DNA from: a virus
Reading direction: 5' to 3' (one strand)
DNA: 28,627 bases
Virus record (IMG/VR): IMGVR_UViG_3300023180_000298
Coordinates: 1 to 28,627 of that record
In this document: one piece after another, positions 14,899-23,045 of the stretch
Layout: every line of letters starts with the position of its first letter
Position numbering within the stretch: the first letter of the stretch is position 1
Translations under genes and position numbers: made by a program
The notes under the pieces: model-generated
The model's input: the letters and a program-made list of their open reading frames with translations, nothing else
Database searches by the model: none
What the model was told of the DNA's origin: nothing

Positions 14899-14998
14899 GT
14901 TAGGCAGATAGTCTAAAAAGACGCCAAGTGTAGATGTGATGTAAGGAAACACGCCTCTTCGGAGAGTATTGCAGGTATCAAACCCTGTCATCTACACT
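14899..14998 (+). ncRNA. Structured tRNA-like element, possibly a decayed tRNA
   Basis: A perfect 10-bp closing stem joins 14927-14936 to 14989-14998. Inside is a T-arm-like hairpin (GCAGG at 14971-14975, CCTGT at 14984-14988) with an 8-base loop, one base longer than a normal T loop, and a CTC-UUCG-GAG tetraloop hairpin at 14955-14964 where an anticodon arm should be. Just upstream, GTCT/AGAC with a GGC/GCC extension forms another hairpin (14903-14925). No normal anticodon loop is found. It lies between two tRNA genes. Confidence 0.35.
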
Positions 14999-15003
14999 AT
15001 CTT

Positions 15004-15076
15004 GCTCCTTTAGCTCTCTGGTGAAAGCACTCTGCTCATAACAGAAGAAAGGTCAGTTCGATCCTGACAAGGAGCA
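15004..15076 (+). tRNA. tRNA with CAU anticodon (Met, or Ile-CAU)
   Basis: 73 nt. Acceptor GCTCCTT/AAGGAGC with discriminator A, D stem GCT/AGC around a loop with GG, anticodon stem CTCTG/CAGAA (outermost pair C-A mismatched) enclosing CTCATAA, and T arm GTCAG/CTGAC around TTCGATC. The anticodon is at 15037-15039. The first acceptor pair is G-C, so it is not a typical initiator tRNA. CCA is not encoded. Met cannot be separated from lysidine-type Ile by sequence alone. Confidence 0.85.
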
Positions 15077-15080
15077 CCTA

Positions 15081-15165
15081 GCGAGTATGGTGGAATCGGT
15101 AGACACACCAGACTTAAAATCTGTTGCCTATTGCAGGCGTGGGAGTTCAAGTCTCCCTACTCGCA
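15081..15165 (+). tRNA. tRNA-Leu (UAA)
   Basis: 85 nt class II tRNA. Acceptor GCGAGTA/TACTCGC with discriminator A; D region TGGTGGAATCGGTAGACAC typical of bacterial tRNA-Leu; anticodon loop CTTAAAA with UAA at 15115-15117; variable arm around TTGCCTATTGCAGGCG; T arm GGGAG/CTCCC around TTCAAGT. CCA is not encoded. A late promoter begins 4 bases downstream. Confidence 0.93.
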
Positions 15166-15168
15166 TAA

Positions 15169-15176
15169 AATAAATA
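15169..15176 (+). promoter_or_regulatory. T4-type late promoter after the tRNA cluster
   Basis: AATAAATA between tRNA-Leu and the gene at 15195, predicting a leader of about 12 bases. It restarts late transcription after the early-type island. Confidence 0.55.
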
Positions 15177-15194
15177 AGACAAAACCTGTAAGTT

Positions 15195-15500
15195 ATGTCT
15201 TACAAAATTGATACTGCATACTGTTGGTATTTGAACGGAAGTATGATAGTGAAGATGTATTTTATTAACCGTGTTCCATTCACTTTTGATGAACTACCTG
15301 ATGGACACTTACAAGACAAAGAATTAGTAGCACTGGCTAATAAAGAAACATCGTTCGAACCAGAAGACTTATACAGAAGTTCATTCTATCTGATAGATGA
15401 AGAGGCGCATCCTTGTCTATTTCCTATTGATTTGGAAAACCCTGAAGACATGCCAAATGATGAGTTTTATTATCATGATGAAGAGGATTTGCTGGGATAA
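15195..15500 (+). CDS. Small acidic protein of unknown function
   Basis: 101 aa, strongly acidic in the second half (FPIDLENPEDMPNDEFYYHD, then EEDLLG) and aromatic at the start (TAYCWYLNGSMIVKMYFINR). Predicted beta strands occupy the first 35 residues. No family recognised. It stands alone between the tRNA cluster and the giant structural gene, with a late promoter box before it and another through its stop codon, so it is probably made late, perhaps as a minor virion or assembly protein. Confidence 0.65.
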   Translation: MSYKIDTAYCWYLNGSMIVKMYFINRVPFTFDELPDGHLQDKELVALANKETSFEPEDLYRSSFYLIDEEAHPCLFPIDLENPEDMPNDEFYYHDEEDLLG

Positions 15501-15503
15501 ATA
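15496..15503 (+). promoter_or_regulatory. T4-type late promoter overlapping the stop codon of the 101-aa gene
   Basis: GATAAATA, with the TAA at 15498-15500 serving as both stop codon and promoter core. It is followed 33 bases later by the start of the 1700-aa structural gene. Confidence 0.65.
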
Positions 15504-15535
15504 AAAGATAGAAATAACCCAAAAGTCATAATACA

Positions 15536-18500
15536 ATGCCTCTGAATAAGTTAGACAACTTTTTAAAGAACACTGAAGGTCGTATTTTATATGTAAGTCC
15601 AGCAGATATTGACTCCACAGATAGCATCCTGAACACTGGTAACTCTCTTGCCAGACCCTTCAAGACTATTCAGAGAGCACTTATTGAAGCCGCGAGATTT
15701 TCCTATGTAAAAGGATCTAGTAATGATCAGGTAGAAAAGACTACTATTCTTTTGATGCCTGGTGAACACGAGATTGATAATAGACCTGGATGGACTCTAT
15801 TTGATGATGCAGGAACTCCAAAGATCAAAAGACCAAATGCAATATCTTCGGAGTTAATACCTCCCGATTTTGCACTTACATTAGAATCTAATTTTGATTT
15901 AACACAGTCAGAAAATCATCTCTTTAGATTTAACAGTGTAAATGGTGGTGTAATTGTTCCAAGGGGAACTTCAATTGTTGGTTTAGACTTAAGAAAGACA
16001 AAAGTTCGTCCAAAATATATTCCAAATCCGACTGATCCATCTGTACCATATTCTGCTATCTTTAGAATTACTGGTGCTTGTTACTTCTGGCAGTTCTCTA
16101 TTTTTGATGGAGATGAATTTGGACTTGCTTATACCAAAAATGATAATTTCGACCTTATCAACAGATCGTCTCCATCTTTTTCACACCATAAACTAACAGT
16201 ATTTGAATATGCTGATGGTGTGAATGAAGTCCTATCTTATGGACTGACAGATCTCCAGATGTACTATGCTAAACTTTCTAGAGCATATGGTACTGGATCT
16301 GGTAGAGATATTGATGATAAGTTCCCAGGCAAACCAGATGGATTTAATGCTAGAAGACCAGAATATGAGATTGTTGGTGCCTTTGCAGATGATCCATTAA
16401 AGATTACAAGAATTGAAGCTGGTGTTGGAGGTGTTGTAACAGATAGAGTTACGGTAACCACCAATCTTCCTCATGGTCTTAATGAAGGAACACCAATTCG
16501 TATTAGTGGAGTTGGTGATAATTATTATAACATTACGACCAAAGTAACAGAAGTAGATGATAATGATCCAAACATATTCTATTACACATTATCGGATACA
16601 AATAATGGTCTGATTAGTACCAACCAAGGTGTACTGATTGATGGAGACGAATTTGTAACTGTAGAGACGGATACTGTATCTGGTGCTTCTCCATATATCT
16701 TCAACTGCTCCATGCGTTCTGTATGGGGCATGAATGGTATGCACGCCGATGGAAGCAAGTCAACTGGTTTCCGTTCAATGGTTGTTGCACAGTTTACTGG
16801 TGTATCATTACAAAAAGATGATCGTGCATTTGTAAAATACAATCCGACTGCGAGAGATTATAGTGACAATCTCCCAATCGTCTTGGAAAATGGAACAAAG
16901 TTATCACAAAACTCTTCATCACCTTCTACAGTATATCATTTAGATCCTGATGCGATTTACAGAAGCGGATGGGAAACAACACACATTAAAGTTTCTAATG
17001 ATGCTTTCATCCAGATTGTATCTGTATTCGCAATTGGATATAATAAACACTTTTCTGCCGAAAGTGGTGGAGATGCTTCCATTACCAACTCAAACTCAAA
17101 CTTTGGTCAGATTTCACTATCTTCTGATGGATTTAAGAAAGAAGCATTTGATAAAGACAATAAAGCATTTATAACACATATCATTCCACCAAGAGCAGTA
17201 TCTGCAGAAGAGCAGGAAATTGACTGGTTATCAATTGATATTGATAAAACATTAAGTATAAACAATAACACACGTCTTTATCTTACAGGATTTACTTCTG
17301 AAGATACAGTACCACCGATTCTTACTCAAGGATATAGAGTTGGTGCAAAGGTATTAGATAAACTTTTTGTGAGGTTGAATACTGTTGAGTATTCTGCCAG
17401 TATTTTGATGTCAGATGGAGTATCAAGTTCCGCAAAAGAGTATTCTGTAGGAACTCCATCATCAAATATATTTACTGTTGCTGCATCAGGAACCCATACA
17501 ATAACAACTGGTGAAAAAGTAATCATCATTAGTGATGATGGCAATCTTCCAGAAAATTTAGAAACGAATGTAGTATATTATGCAATTGTTCCAAATTCAA
17601 ATACATTAAAACTTGCTGCATCTGAAAATGATGCAAACAATGATGATCCAATTACCGTAAATGGTGGATCAAATCTTCGAATTTTGAGTAGATCTTCAGA
17701 TAAAGAATCTGGAGATCTTGGATCGCCAGTTCAATGGGATAGTGCAGCAGGTGCTCAACAGTGGTATATTAAAACTAATGCTTCTAGTGACATCTTTACA
17801 AATCTATCTGGATTGACTGGTCCAACAGAACCAACTTATATTAAGAGAATAGAAGATTCTAGAGGTGTTGATGAAAAAATCTATAAGGTAAGAGTTGTAG
17901 TTCCTAAAGAACTTCAAAATGCAAAAACACCAGAAACTGGATTTGTCATTCAAGAATCGAGTTCTACTGGTGTAAGAGGAACTGATGGAACTGATTTCAC
18001 ATTAACTGGCATCACAACCAGCGAATATGATTACAATAGAAATCCAAGATTTATTAGTACATGTTCATTCAATAACCCAACCGCAACAGTAGTCACAGAA
18101 CTTCCACACAATTTGACCGTTGGTGATAATCTTATTATTAGAAATGTAACGGATAGTTTAATTAACACTGGTGTAGGAACATTTAATTCTGGATATAATG
18201 GAACTTTTGAAGTTTCATCTATCGTTGATGATCTTACATTTACTTATGATATTTCAGATCAAACTCCTGGAGCATTTACAAATAATACTGGAATAAGAAG
18301 CGATACTTTACCAAGATTTGAGAGAAATGATCTCAAGTCAAACCTTTTTGTTTATAGAAATGAAGTAATTCAGGAATATATTGATGGAAAGCAGGATGGC
18401 ATCTATCATCTTTATATTATAAATGCTGATAATGCAGTTTCTGAAGAGTTTACTAGCATCAAGTATGGTCAAAATGTTGTTGATTTCTATCCACAATTAG

Positions 18501-20638
18501 ATAGAGATAATGTTGATGATAACCCTGGACCATCTAGATCTTATGCAAAAGTTTCTCCTCTTGGAGAAGTTGTAACAAATGATTTGAAGAAGAGTGTAAC
18601 CAGAGAAACAATTGATAAATTATCCACAAAACTTGGTTTTGGATTGAATATTTCTTCTGTCAATAATACTACTTTGGGTGTTAGCACGATCACATTTGAA
18701 AGAAGACATGGATTAAATGGAATTGTGGAGGCATCTATATCAAATGCTGGTAGTGGTCTTCCGAATGGTAATTATAATAATGTTAGACTTTTAAATAACG
18801 GAACAAATGTTTGGGATGGTGCAACCGCAAACATTTTTGTTTCTGGTGGATCAGTAGGTGTTGTCACTATTGCATCGCCAGGTTCTGGATATAGTGCTGG
18901 CGAAGTATTAGATATTGATGGATTCGGTACAGCAGAAGTTACAATTTCTGCTGCTGGCATTTCAACAGCAGTCGGAAGTGTAGTTCAATTTACTGGCGCC
19001 GGTACAACATCTGATACTTATCATCGTATTATTTCGGTTGGTTCTACTAATCAAATTTCTGTTGCTAGAACAACTGGAGATACTTTAATTACATCTGATC
19101 AATATGCAATTGTTGTTGGACCTTCATTGTCATTTACTTCATCTTCATCTGGTGGAGTAACAACTATTGATGCATCTGGTCATGGTCTTTCCAAAGGTAA
19201 TAGAATTAGAATTCTGGATGATAATCACAATAATCAGGGAGACTTTATTATTGCCACTAGAGTTGGGGTCAATACATTCACCATTGCGTCAGATTTAAAT
19301 ATAAATTCTGGTTATGTTCTAAAGCATGGGTTATCTGCAAATGGAGAAACATCTAATATCAATGTAGAAAACATTGGTGCTAGAGGAGTCACAGTTTATG
19401 ATAAAGAAACTCTTATTCTTGGTGAAAATCTTGACAAAGATGATTATGAATTCAAAGTAACTGTTCCAAATTCTGGTATTGGAACAATGAGAAGATTCCC
19501 ACTCGGTTCTTATATTCAGGTTGATTCTGAAATAATGAGAGTGTCAGAATCAACTTTACAAGGTGCATCTAATGATAAGTTACGAGTTATTCGTGGTGCT
19601 CTCGGAACAAGAATCGCACTTCATGATTCTGGAACTATTATCAGAAAAATAAAACCACTTTCTATTGAATTCCGTAGACCATCAATTATTCGTGCATCTG
19701 GTCATACCTTTGAATATCTTGGTTATGGACCTGGTAACTACTCAACTGGTCTTCCACAAGTTCAAGTCAAAACTCTTTCCGAAAGAGAAGAGTTTTTGGT
19801 TCAGGCACAAGAAAGATCTGCTGGCATTGCAGTTTATACTGGAATGAACAATAGAGGAGACTTTTATATTGGAAACCAGAAGAAGTCTTCTGCAACTGGA
19901 GAAGAACTCACATTTGATACACCAATACCAACTATCACTGGCAACGAAACTTCTAGATTGAGTGGTGTTTTTGATGAAATTACTGTTAAAGAAAGAATAG
20001 TTGTTGAGGGTGGTGATTCTTCACTGATCTTGTCACAGTTTGATGGACCAGTGACATTTAATGGTGAAGTAAGAAACACCAATAAAGTCAAGATAACCAA
20101 TGAGACTGATTCTTCCAGTGTAACAACTGGTGCATTGATAGTTAATGGTGGTATCGGTGTTGGCAAAACAATTATTTCAAACAATATTAAGGTTGGAACA
20201 GTTCATCTCAATTCTTCTGCGGATGAAGTAACAACAACATCAGGAAATCTAAAACTTAATGCCATTTCTGGGTCACTTGTTGCTATTCAGACTAATACTA
20301 CAATTACTGGCATCTTAAGTGTAACTGATGACATTACTGCTTTCTGGTCTTCAGACGAAAGACTGAAAGATAATATTGAAAGAATTGATGATCCACTCGC
20401 AAAAGTTCTCAATCTTTCTGGTAATACATTCCGTTGGAATGCGAACTCTAACAAGTCTGGTCATGATGTTGGTGTAATTGCCCAAGAGGTTCTTTCAGTT
20501 CTTCCAGAAGCAGTTGTAACAAGAGATAATGGATACCTTGCAGTCGATTATCATAAGATTATTCCACTTCTTGTAGAGGCAATTAAAGAACTCTCTGATA
20601 AGGTTGAATCACTTGAGCAGAAACTACAAGATAAATAA
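15536..20638 (+). CDS. Giant virion structural/tail-fibre protein with C-terminal S74 chaperone
   Basis: 1700 aa, the largest product here. The N-terminus (LDNFLKNTEGRILYVSPADI, then NSLARPFKTIQRALIEAARF) opens a parallel beta-helix-type region running to about residue 540. Several copies of a small beta module follow, each with an HGL or HNL turn: LPHGLNEGTPIRISGV, LPHNLTVGDNLIIRNV, RHGLNG and GHGLSKGNRIRILD, usually followed by FTY or FTI strands. A GSGY-type repeat (about 1100-1140) resembles one in the OB-fold spike protein. Residues about 1604-1700 form an S74 domain (WSSDERLKDNIERIDD, VGVIAQEVLSVLPEAV, helical end). S74 predicts trimerisation with self-cleavage near Ser1605-Ser1606. It is probably a long fibre or baseplate-attached structural protein. 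Confidence 0.8.
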   Translation: MPLNKLDNFLKNTEGRILYVSPADIDSTDSILNTGNSLARPFKTIQRALIEAARFSYVKGSSNDQVEKTTILLMPGEHEIDNRPGWTLFDDAGTPKIKRPNAISSELIPPDFALTLESNFDLTQSENHLFRFNSVNGGVIVPRGTSIVGLDLRKTKVRPKYIPNPTDPSVPYSAIFRITGACYFWQFSIFDGDEFGLAYTKNDNFDLINRSSPSFSHHKLTVFEYADGVNEVLSYGLTDLQMYYAKLSRAYGTGSGRDIDDKFPGKPDGFNARRPEYEIVGAFADDPLKITRIEAGVGGVVTDRVTVTTNLPHGLNEGTPIRISGVGDNYYNITTKVTEVDDNDPNIFYYTLSDTNNGLISTNQGVLIDGDEFVTVETDTVSGASPYIFNCSMRSVWGMNGMHADGSKSTGFRSMVVAQFTGVSLQKDDRAFVKYNPTARDYSDNLPIVLENGTKLSQNSSSPSTVYHLDPDAIYRSGWETTHIKVSNDAFIQIVSVFAIGYNKHFSAESGGDASITNSNSNFGQISLSSDGFKKEAFDKDNKAFITHIIPPRAVSAEEQEIDWLSIDIDKTLSINNNTRLYLTGFTSEDTVPPILTQGYRVGAKVLDKLFVRLNTVEYSASILMSDGVSSSAKEYSVGTPSSNIFTVAASGTHTITTGEKVIIISDDGNLPENLETNVVYYAIVPNSNTLKLAASENDANNDDPITVNGGSNLRILSRSSDKESGDLGSPVQWDSAAGAQQWYIKTNASSDIFTNLSGLTGPTEPTYIKRIEDSRGVDEKIYKVRVVVPKELQNAKTPETGFVIQESSSTGVRGTDGTDFTLTGITTSEYDYNRNPRFISTCSFNNPTATVVTELPHNLTVGDNLIIRNVTDSLINTGVGTFNSGYNGTFEVSSIVDDLTFTYDISDQTPGAFTNNTGIRSDTLPRFERNDLKSNLFVYRNEVIQEYIDGKQDGIYHLYIINADNAVSEEFTSIKYGQNVVDFYPQLDRDNVDDNPGPSRSYAKVSPLGEVVTNDLKKSVTRETIDKLSTKLGFGLNISSVNNTTLGVSTITFERRHGLNGIVEASISNAGSGLPNGNYNNVRLLNNGTNVWDGATANIFVSGGSVGVVTIASPGSGYSAGEVLDIDGFGTAEVTISAAGISTAVGSVVQFTGAGTTSDTYHRIISVGSTNQISVARTTGDTLITSDQYAIVVGPSLSFTSSSSGGVTTIDASGHGLSKGNRIRILDDNHNNQGDFIIATRVGVNTFTIASDLNINSGYVLKHGLSANGETSNINVENIGARGVTVYDKETLILGENLDKDDYEFKVTVPNSGIGTMRRFPLGSYIQVDSEIMRVSESTLQGASNDKLRVIRGALGTRIALHDSGTIIRKIKPLSIEFRRPSIIRASGHTFEYLGYGPGNYSTGLPQVQVKTLSEREEFLVQAQERSAGIAVYTGMNNRGDFYIGNQKKSSATGEELTFDTPIPTITGNETSRLSGVFDEITVKERIVVEGGDSSLILSQFDGPVTFNGEVRNTNKVKITNETDSSSVTTGALIVNGGIGVGKTIISNNIKVGTVHLNSSADEVTTTSGNLKLNAISGSLVAIQTNTTITGILSVTDDITAFWSSDERLKDNIERIDDPLAKVLNLSGNTFRWNANSNKSGHDVGVIAQEVLSVLPEAVVTRDNGYLAVDYHKIIPLLVEAIKELSDKVESLEQKLQDK
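20630..20637 (+). promoter_or_regulatory. T4-type late promoter overlapping the stop of the giant fibre gene
   Basis: GATAAATA immediately followed by A; the stop codon TAA is 20636-20638, so the box runs through the last two sense codons and into the stop. The next gene starts at 20656. Confidence 0.65.
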
Positions 20639-20655
20639 CTCTAAAGCTTATAATA

Positions 20656-22440
20656 ATGGCAAATTATAGAAAGTCATTTAACTTTAGAACTGGACTTCAG
20701 GTTGATAACGATAATTTTGTTGTAAACCCAAATGGTCTTGTGGGGATTGGAACTTCAATCCCCGAACAATATCTATTAAACGTATATGGTGACACTAGAG
20801 TTACTGGACTTGTAACAACTAGAGTATTGTATGCCGGAATTGGAACAATTGGAATTTTAACAGCAACTAATGCAAATATAACTGGTGTTCTTACCGCAAC
20901 AGAACTTAGGATAGGAAACTCTCCAATTGTAAATAATCTTGTTGGATATGCTTATACTGCATGGATAAGCACCGATGGTGGTGTGGGTCTTCATACAGTT
21001 TCTAGAATTGGAATTGGTACAGATTCTACTCCTCCAGAACAATTGAGAGTGATTGGTGATGCGAGAGTAACAGGAATTATAACTGCCGAGAATGGATTTA
21101 GTGGTACATTAAACGTATCAGATCTTTCTGGAACTGTTCCAAATGATCAATTGCCAAATGACATAACCAAACCAACAGGCACTTTTACTGCACAAGAATT
21201 TGTCGGTCCCCTAACTGGCAATGCAGATACTGCATCCAATCTTACAGGAACTCCAGACATTGCTGTGATGGATATACAATCCACAAGCTTAAATGTTAGT
21301 GGTATCATTACTGCAGAAAATTCATTAGACGTTGGCATAGCTGGAACGGCATTTACGGCACTATCTTCAGGAAGAATTGGTGTTGGAACGGCATTACCAA
21401 CATCAGATATTCAGATTAGAAAACCATCTGGATCTTTATTAGAAGTTATATCTGATTCTGGTGAATCAAAGATTAGTATTGGGCAATCTATAGGGATAGG
21501 AAATAGTTCTGCAGTCATAAGATATGGTAGTTCTACTCCAGCTCTTGATATTATCAACAGAGACACTGGAAACATTAACATGGTTCTTCATGGTGGTGGT
21601 GCTGGTATCAATACTGGAAGTTTTGATTGGATTTATGGACAGACTAATGCAGAATTGATGTCCCTTACATACAAGGGTAATTTGGGTGTTGGTATTATAA
21701 ATCCAACGGAGAAATTGCATGTTGTTGGAAGTGGAACAATAACCCAAAACTTACATGTTAATGGACAGTTGACTGTAGATACTGCTATCATCGGCAGTGT
21801 TCAAATACCAGAGTTGATCAATAGTAACCTTGAAATAAGTACTGGTATTACAACAGTAGTTGCTCTTGAAACAATTACAGATGCTGGAGATCCCACAAGA
21901 TTCTCTGGAATTATAGTAGGAGCAGGTGGTTCTATAGGAATAGGAACTTCTGTTCCAAAAGTAGGTCTTGATGCTTTAGAAGTACCAGCTTTATTTGCAT
22001 CAGTTGGTATCAATACATCGTCTGTTTCTCAAGACGTATCGTTAATTGTGGATGGTGCCACTATAATAAGAGATGCTATTGGCATAGGATCTATCACTGG
22101 AATACCATTCAATGGTGGTCCAGGGTTAGAAATTCATAGAGGATTTCTTGATCTTTATGATACCAGAGTAAGTATTACGAGCGTTAATACTAATACAACT
22201 CTAGTTGTAGATAATAAAACTGCTGTTGGTATTGGTAGCACTCAACCACAAGCTGCTGTTGACTTATCTGGGGCAGGAAAACTTGGCAATCCAGATTTTG
22301 CTTATATGCTTCCTCCAAAAGTAACTAATGCAGAAATAGTTGGATTTGCAAATACAATACCTGGAGCATTTGTATTCAACACGGATACCGGTAAATTCCA
22401 AGGATATACTGGAATTGGTTGGACAAATTTACATGATTAA
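20656..22440 (+). CDS. Repeat-rich tail fibre protein
   Basis: 594 aa. At least six copies of a beta repeat with core GIGT-x-x-P and a following L-x-V-x-G strand: VGIGTSIPEQYLLNVYG, GIGTDSTPPEQLRVIG, GVGTALPTSDIQI, GVGIINPTEKLHVVG, SIGIGTSVPK and VGIGSTQPQ. Between them are VTG-x-x-T turns (TRVTGLVTT, ARVTGIITAENGF). This is the trimeric fibre-shaft pattern of many marine phages. The C-terminus (PGAFVFNTDTGKFQGYTGIG, W) is a common fibre ending that packs the trimer tip. There is no S74 domain. It sits between the S74 giant protein and the oxygenase/halogenase pair; host-receptor function is inferred. Confidence 0.78.
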   Translation: MANYRKSFNFRTGLQVDNDNFVVNPNGLVGIGTSIPEQYLLNVYGDTRVTGLVTTRVLYAGIGTIGILTATNANITGVLTATELRIGNSPIVNNLVGYAYTAWISTDGGVGLHTVSRIGIGTDSTPPEQLRVIGDARVTGIITAENGFSGTLNVSDLSGTVPNDQLPNDITKPTGTFTAQEFVGPLTGNADTASNLTGTPDIAVMDIQSTSLNVSGIITAENSLDVGIAGTAFTALSSGRIGVGTALPTSDIQIRKPSGSLLEVISDSGESKISIGQSIGIGNSSAVIRYGSSTPALDIINRDTGNINMVLHGGGAGINTGSFDWIYGQTNAELMSLTYKGNLGVGIINPTEKLHVVGSGTITQNLHVNGQLTVDTAIIGSVQIPELINSNLEISTGITTVVALETITDAGDPTRFSGIIVGAGGSIGIGTSVPKVGLDALEVPALFASVGINTSSVSQDVSLIVDGATIIRDAIGIGSITGIPFNGGPGLEIHRGFLDLYDTRVSITSVNTNTTLVVDNKTAVGIGSTQPQAAVDLSGAGKLGNPDFAYMLPPKVTNAEIVGFANTIPGAFVFNTDTGKFQGYTGIGWTNLHD

Positions 22441-22443
22441 ATA
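22436..22443 (+). promoter_or_regulatory. Late-promoter-like box through the fibre stop codon
   Basis: ATTAAATA, one mismatch from NATAAATA, with the TAA stop of the fibre gene at 22438-22440 inside it. It would drive the oxygenase-halogenase pair, starting near 22450 with a leader of about 14 bases. Confidence 0.45.
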
Positions 22444-22463
22444 GTAAAAGTTATTGATAAAAT

Positions 22464-23045
22464 ATGGATTTTGATGTAGCAAGTGACCGTGATTTTTACT
22501 ACATGCCAACAGAAATTGATGAGGATTTAGTAAAAATTATCAAGTCCCAAATGAAAGACTCTGAACTAGAAGAGTCTTTCATTCACCATCCTGATGGTGA
22601 GTTAAAACCAGATCACAAATATAGAAAGTCTAAAAATTCTTGGATAGCAACAGATAATTGGATTTCGGGATTGATGTTCAATTTGATCAACATTGCTAAT
22701 AATGATTTTTATAAATTTGACCTAACACAATGGTCAGATAGAATCCAATATACTGTTTATGATGGAGAAAATTCACATTATTCTTGGCATCAGGATACCT
22801 CTATTTCTTCATTCAATAGCAATGAATGTAGAAAATTGAGTATAAGTTTACTACTTTCTGATCCAGATGATTATGAAGGTGGAGAACTTCAACTTCTTTA
22901 TGGTGGCAATAGAATGGTCACACTCAAACCACCACTTGGTGGTGCAGTTATTTTTCCATCTTCAGTCAGACATAGAGTTAGAAAGATAACTTCTGGTAAA
23001 AGAGAATCGTTAGTTGGTTGGTATGGAGGTCCATTTTGGAGGTAA
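22464..23045 (+). CDS. 2-oxoglutarate/Fe(II)-dependent oxygenase (prolyl-hydroxylase type)
   Basis: 193 aa. The double-stranded beta-helix core shows the iron triad H109-x-D111 (SWHQDTS) and H170 (SSVRHRV), plus the 2-oxoglutarate-binding Arg180 (GKRESLVGWYGG). Other family marks are YTVYDGENSHYSWHQD, KLSISLLLSDPDDYEGGELQ and AVIFPSS. These enzymes hydroxylate protein side chains or small molecules using O2 and 2-oxoglutarate. Similar genes are frequent in cyanophages, with unknown targets. Here the 3' end overlaps the halogenase start by 28 bases, so both are made together and late, inside the fibre module. The motifs are complete, so activity is expected; the substrate is unknown. Confidence 0.9.
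   Translation: MDFDVASDRDFYYMPTEIDEDLVKIIKSQMKDSELEESFIHHPDGELKPDHKYRKSKNSWIATDNWISGLMFNLINIANNDFYKFDLTQWSDRIQYTVYDGENSHYSWHQDTSISSFNSNECRKLSISLLLSDPDDYEGGELQLLYGGNRMVTLKPPLGGAVIFPSSVRHRVRKITSGKRESLVGWYGGPFWR

Noticed and set aside
14551-14991. Several short minus-strand frames across the antitoxin and tRNA cluster
   Set aside because: They cross tRNA genes and the sense coding of the Phd-like gene; no start sites and no plausible protein features.
20656-22440. Repeats in the fibre gene considered as a mobile or DNA-level repeat
   Set aside because: The repetition is at protein level (GIGT-x-x-P) with diverged codons, the normal design of a trimeric fibre shaft.
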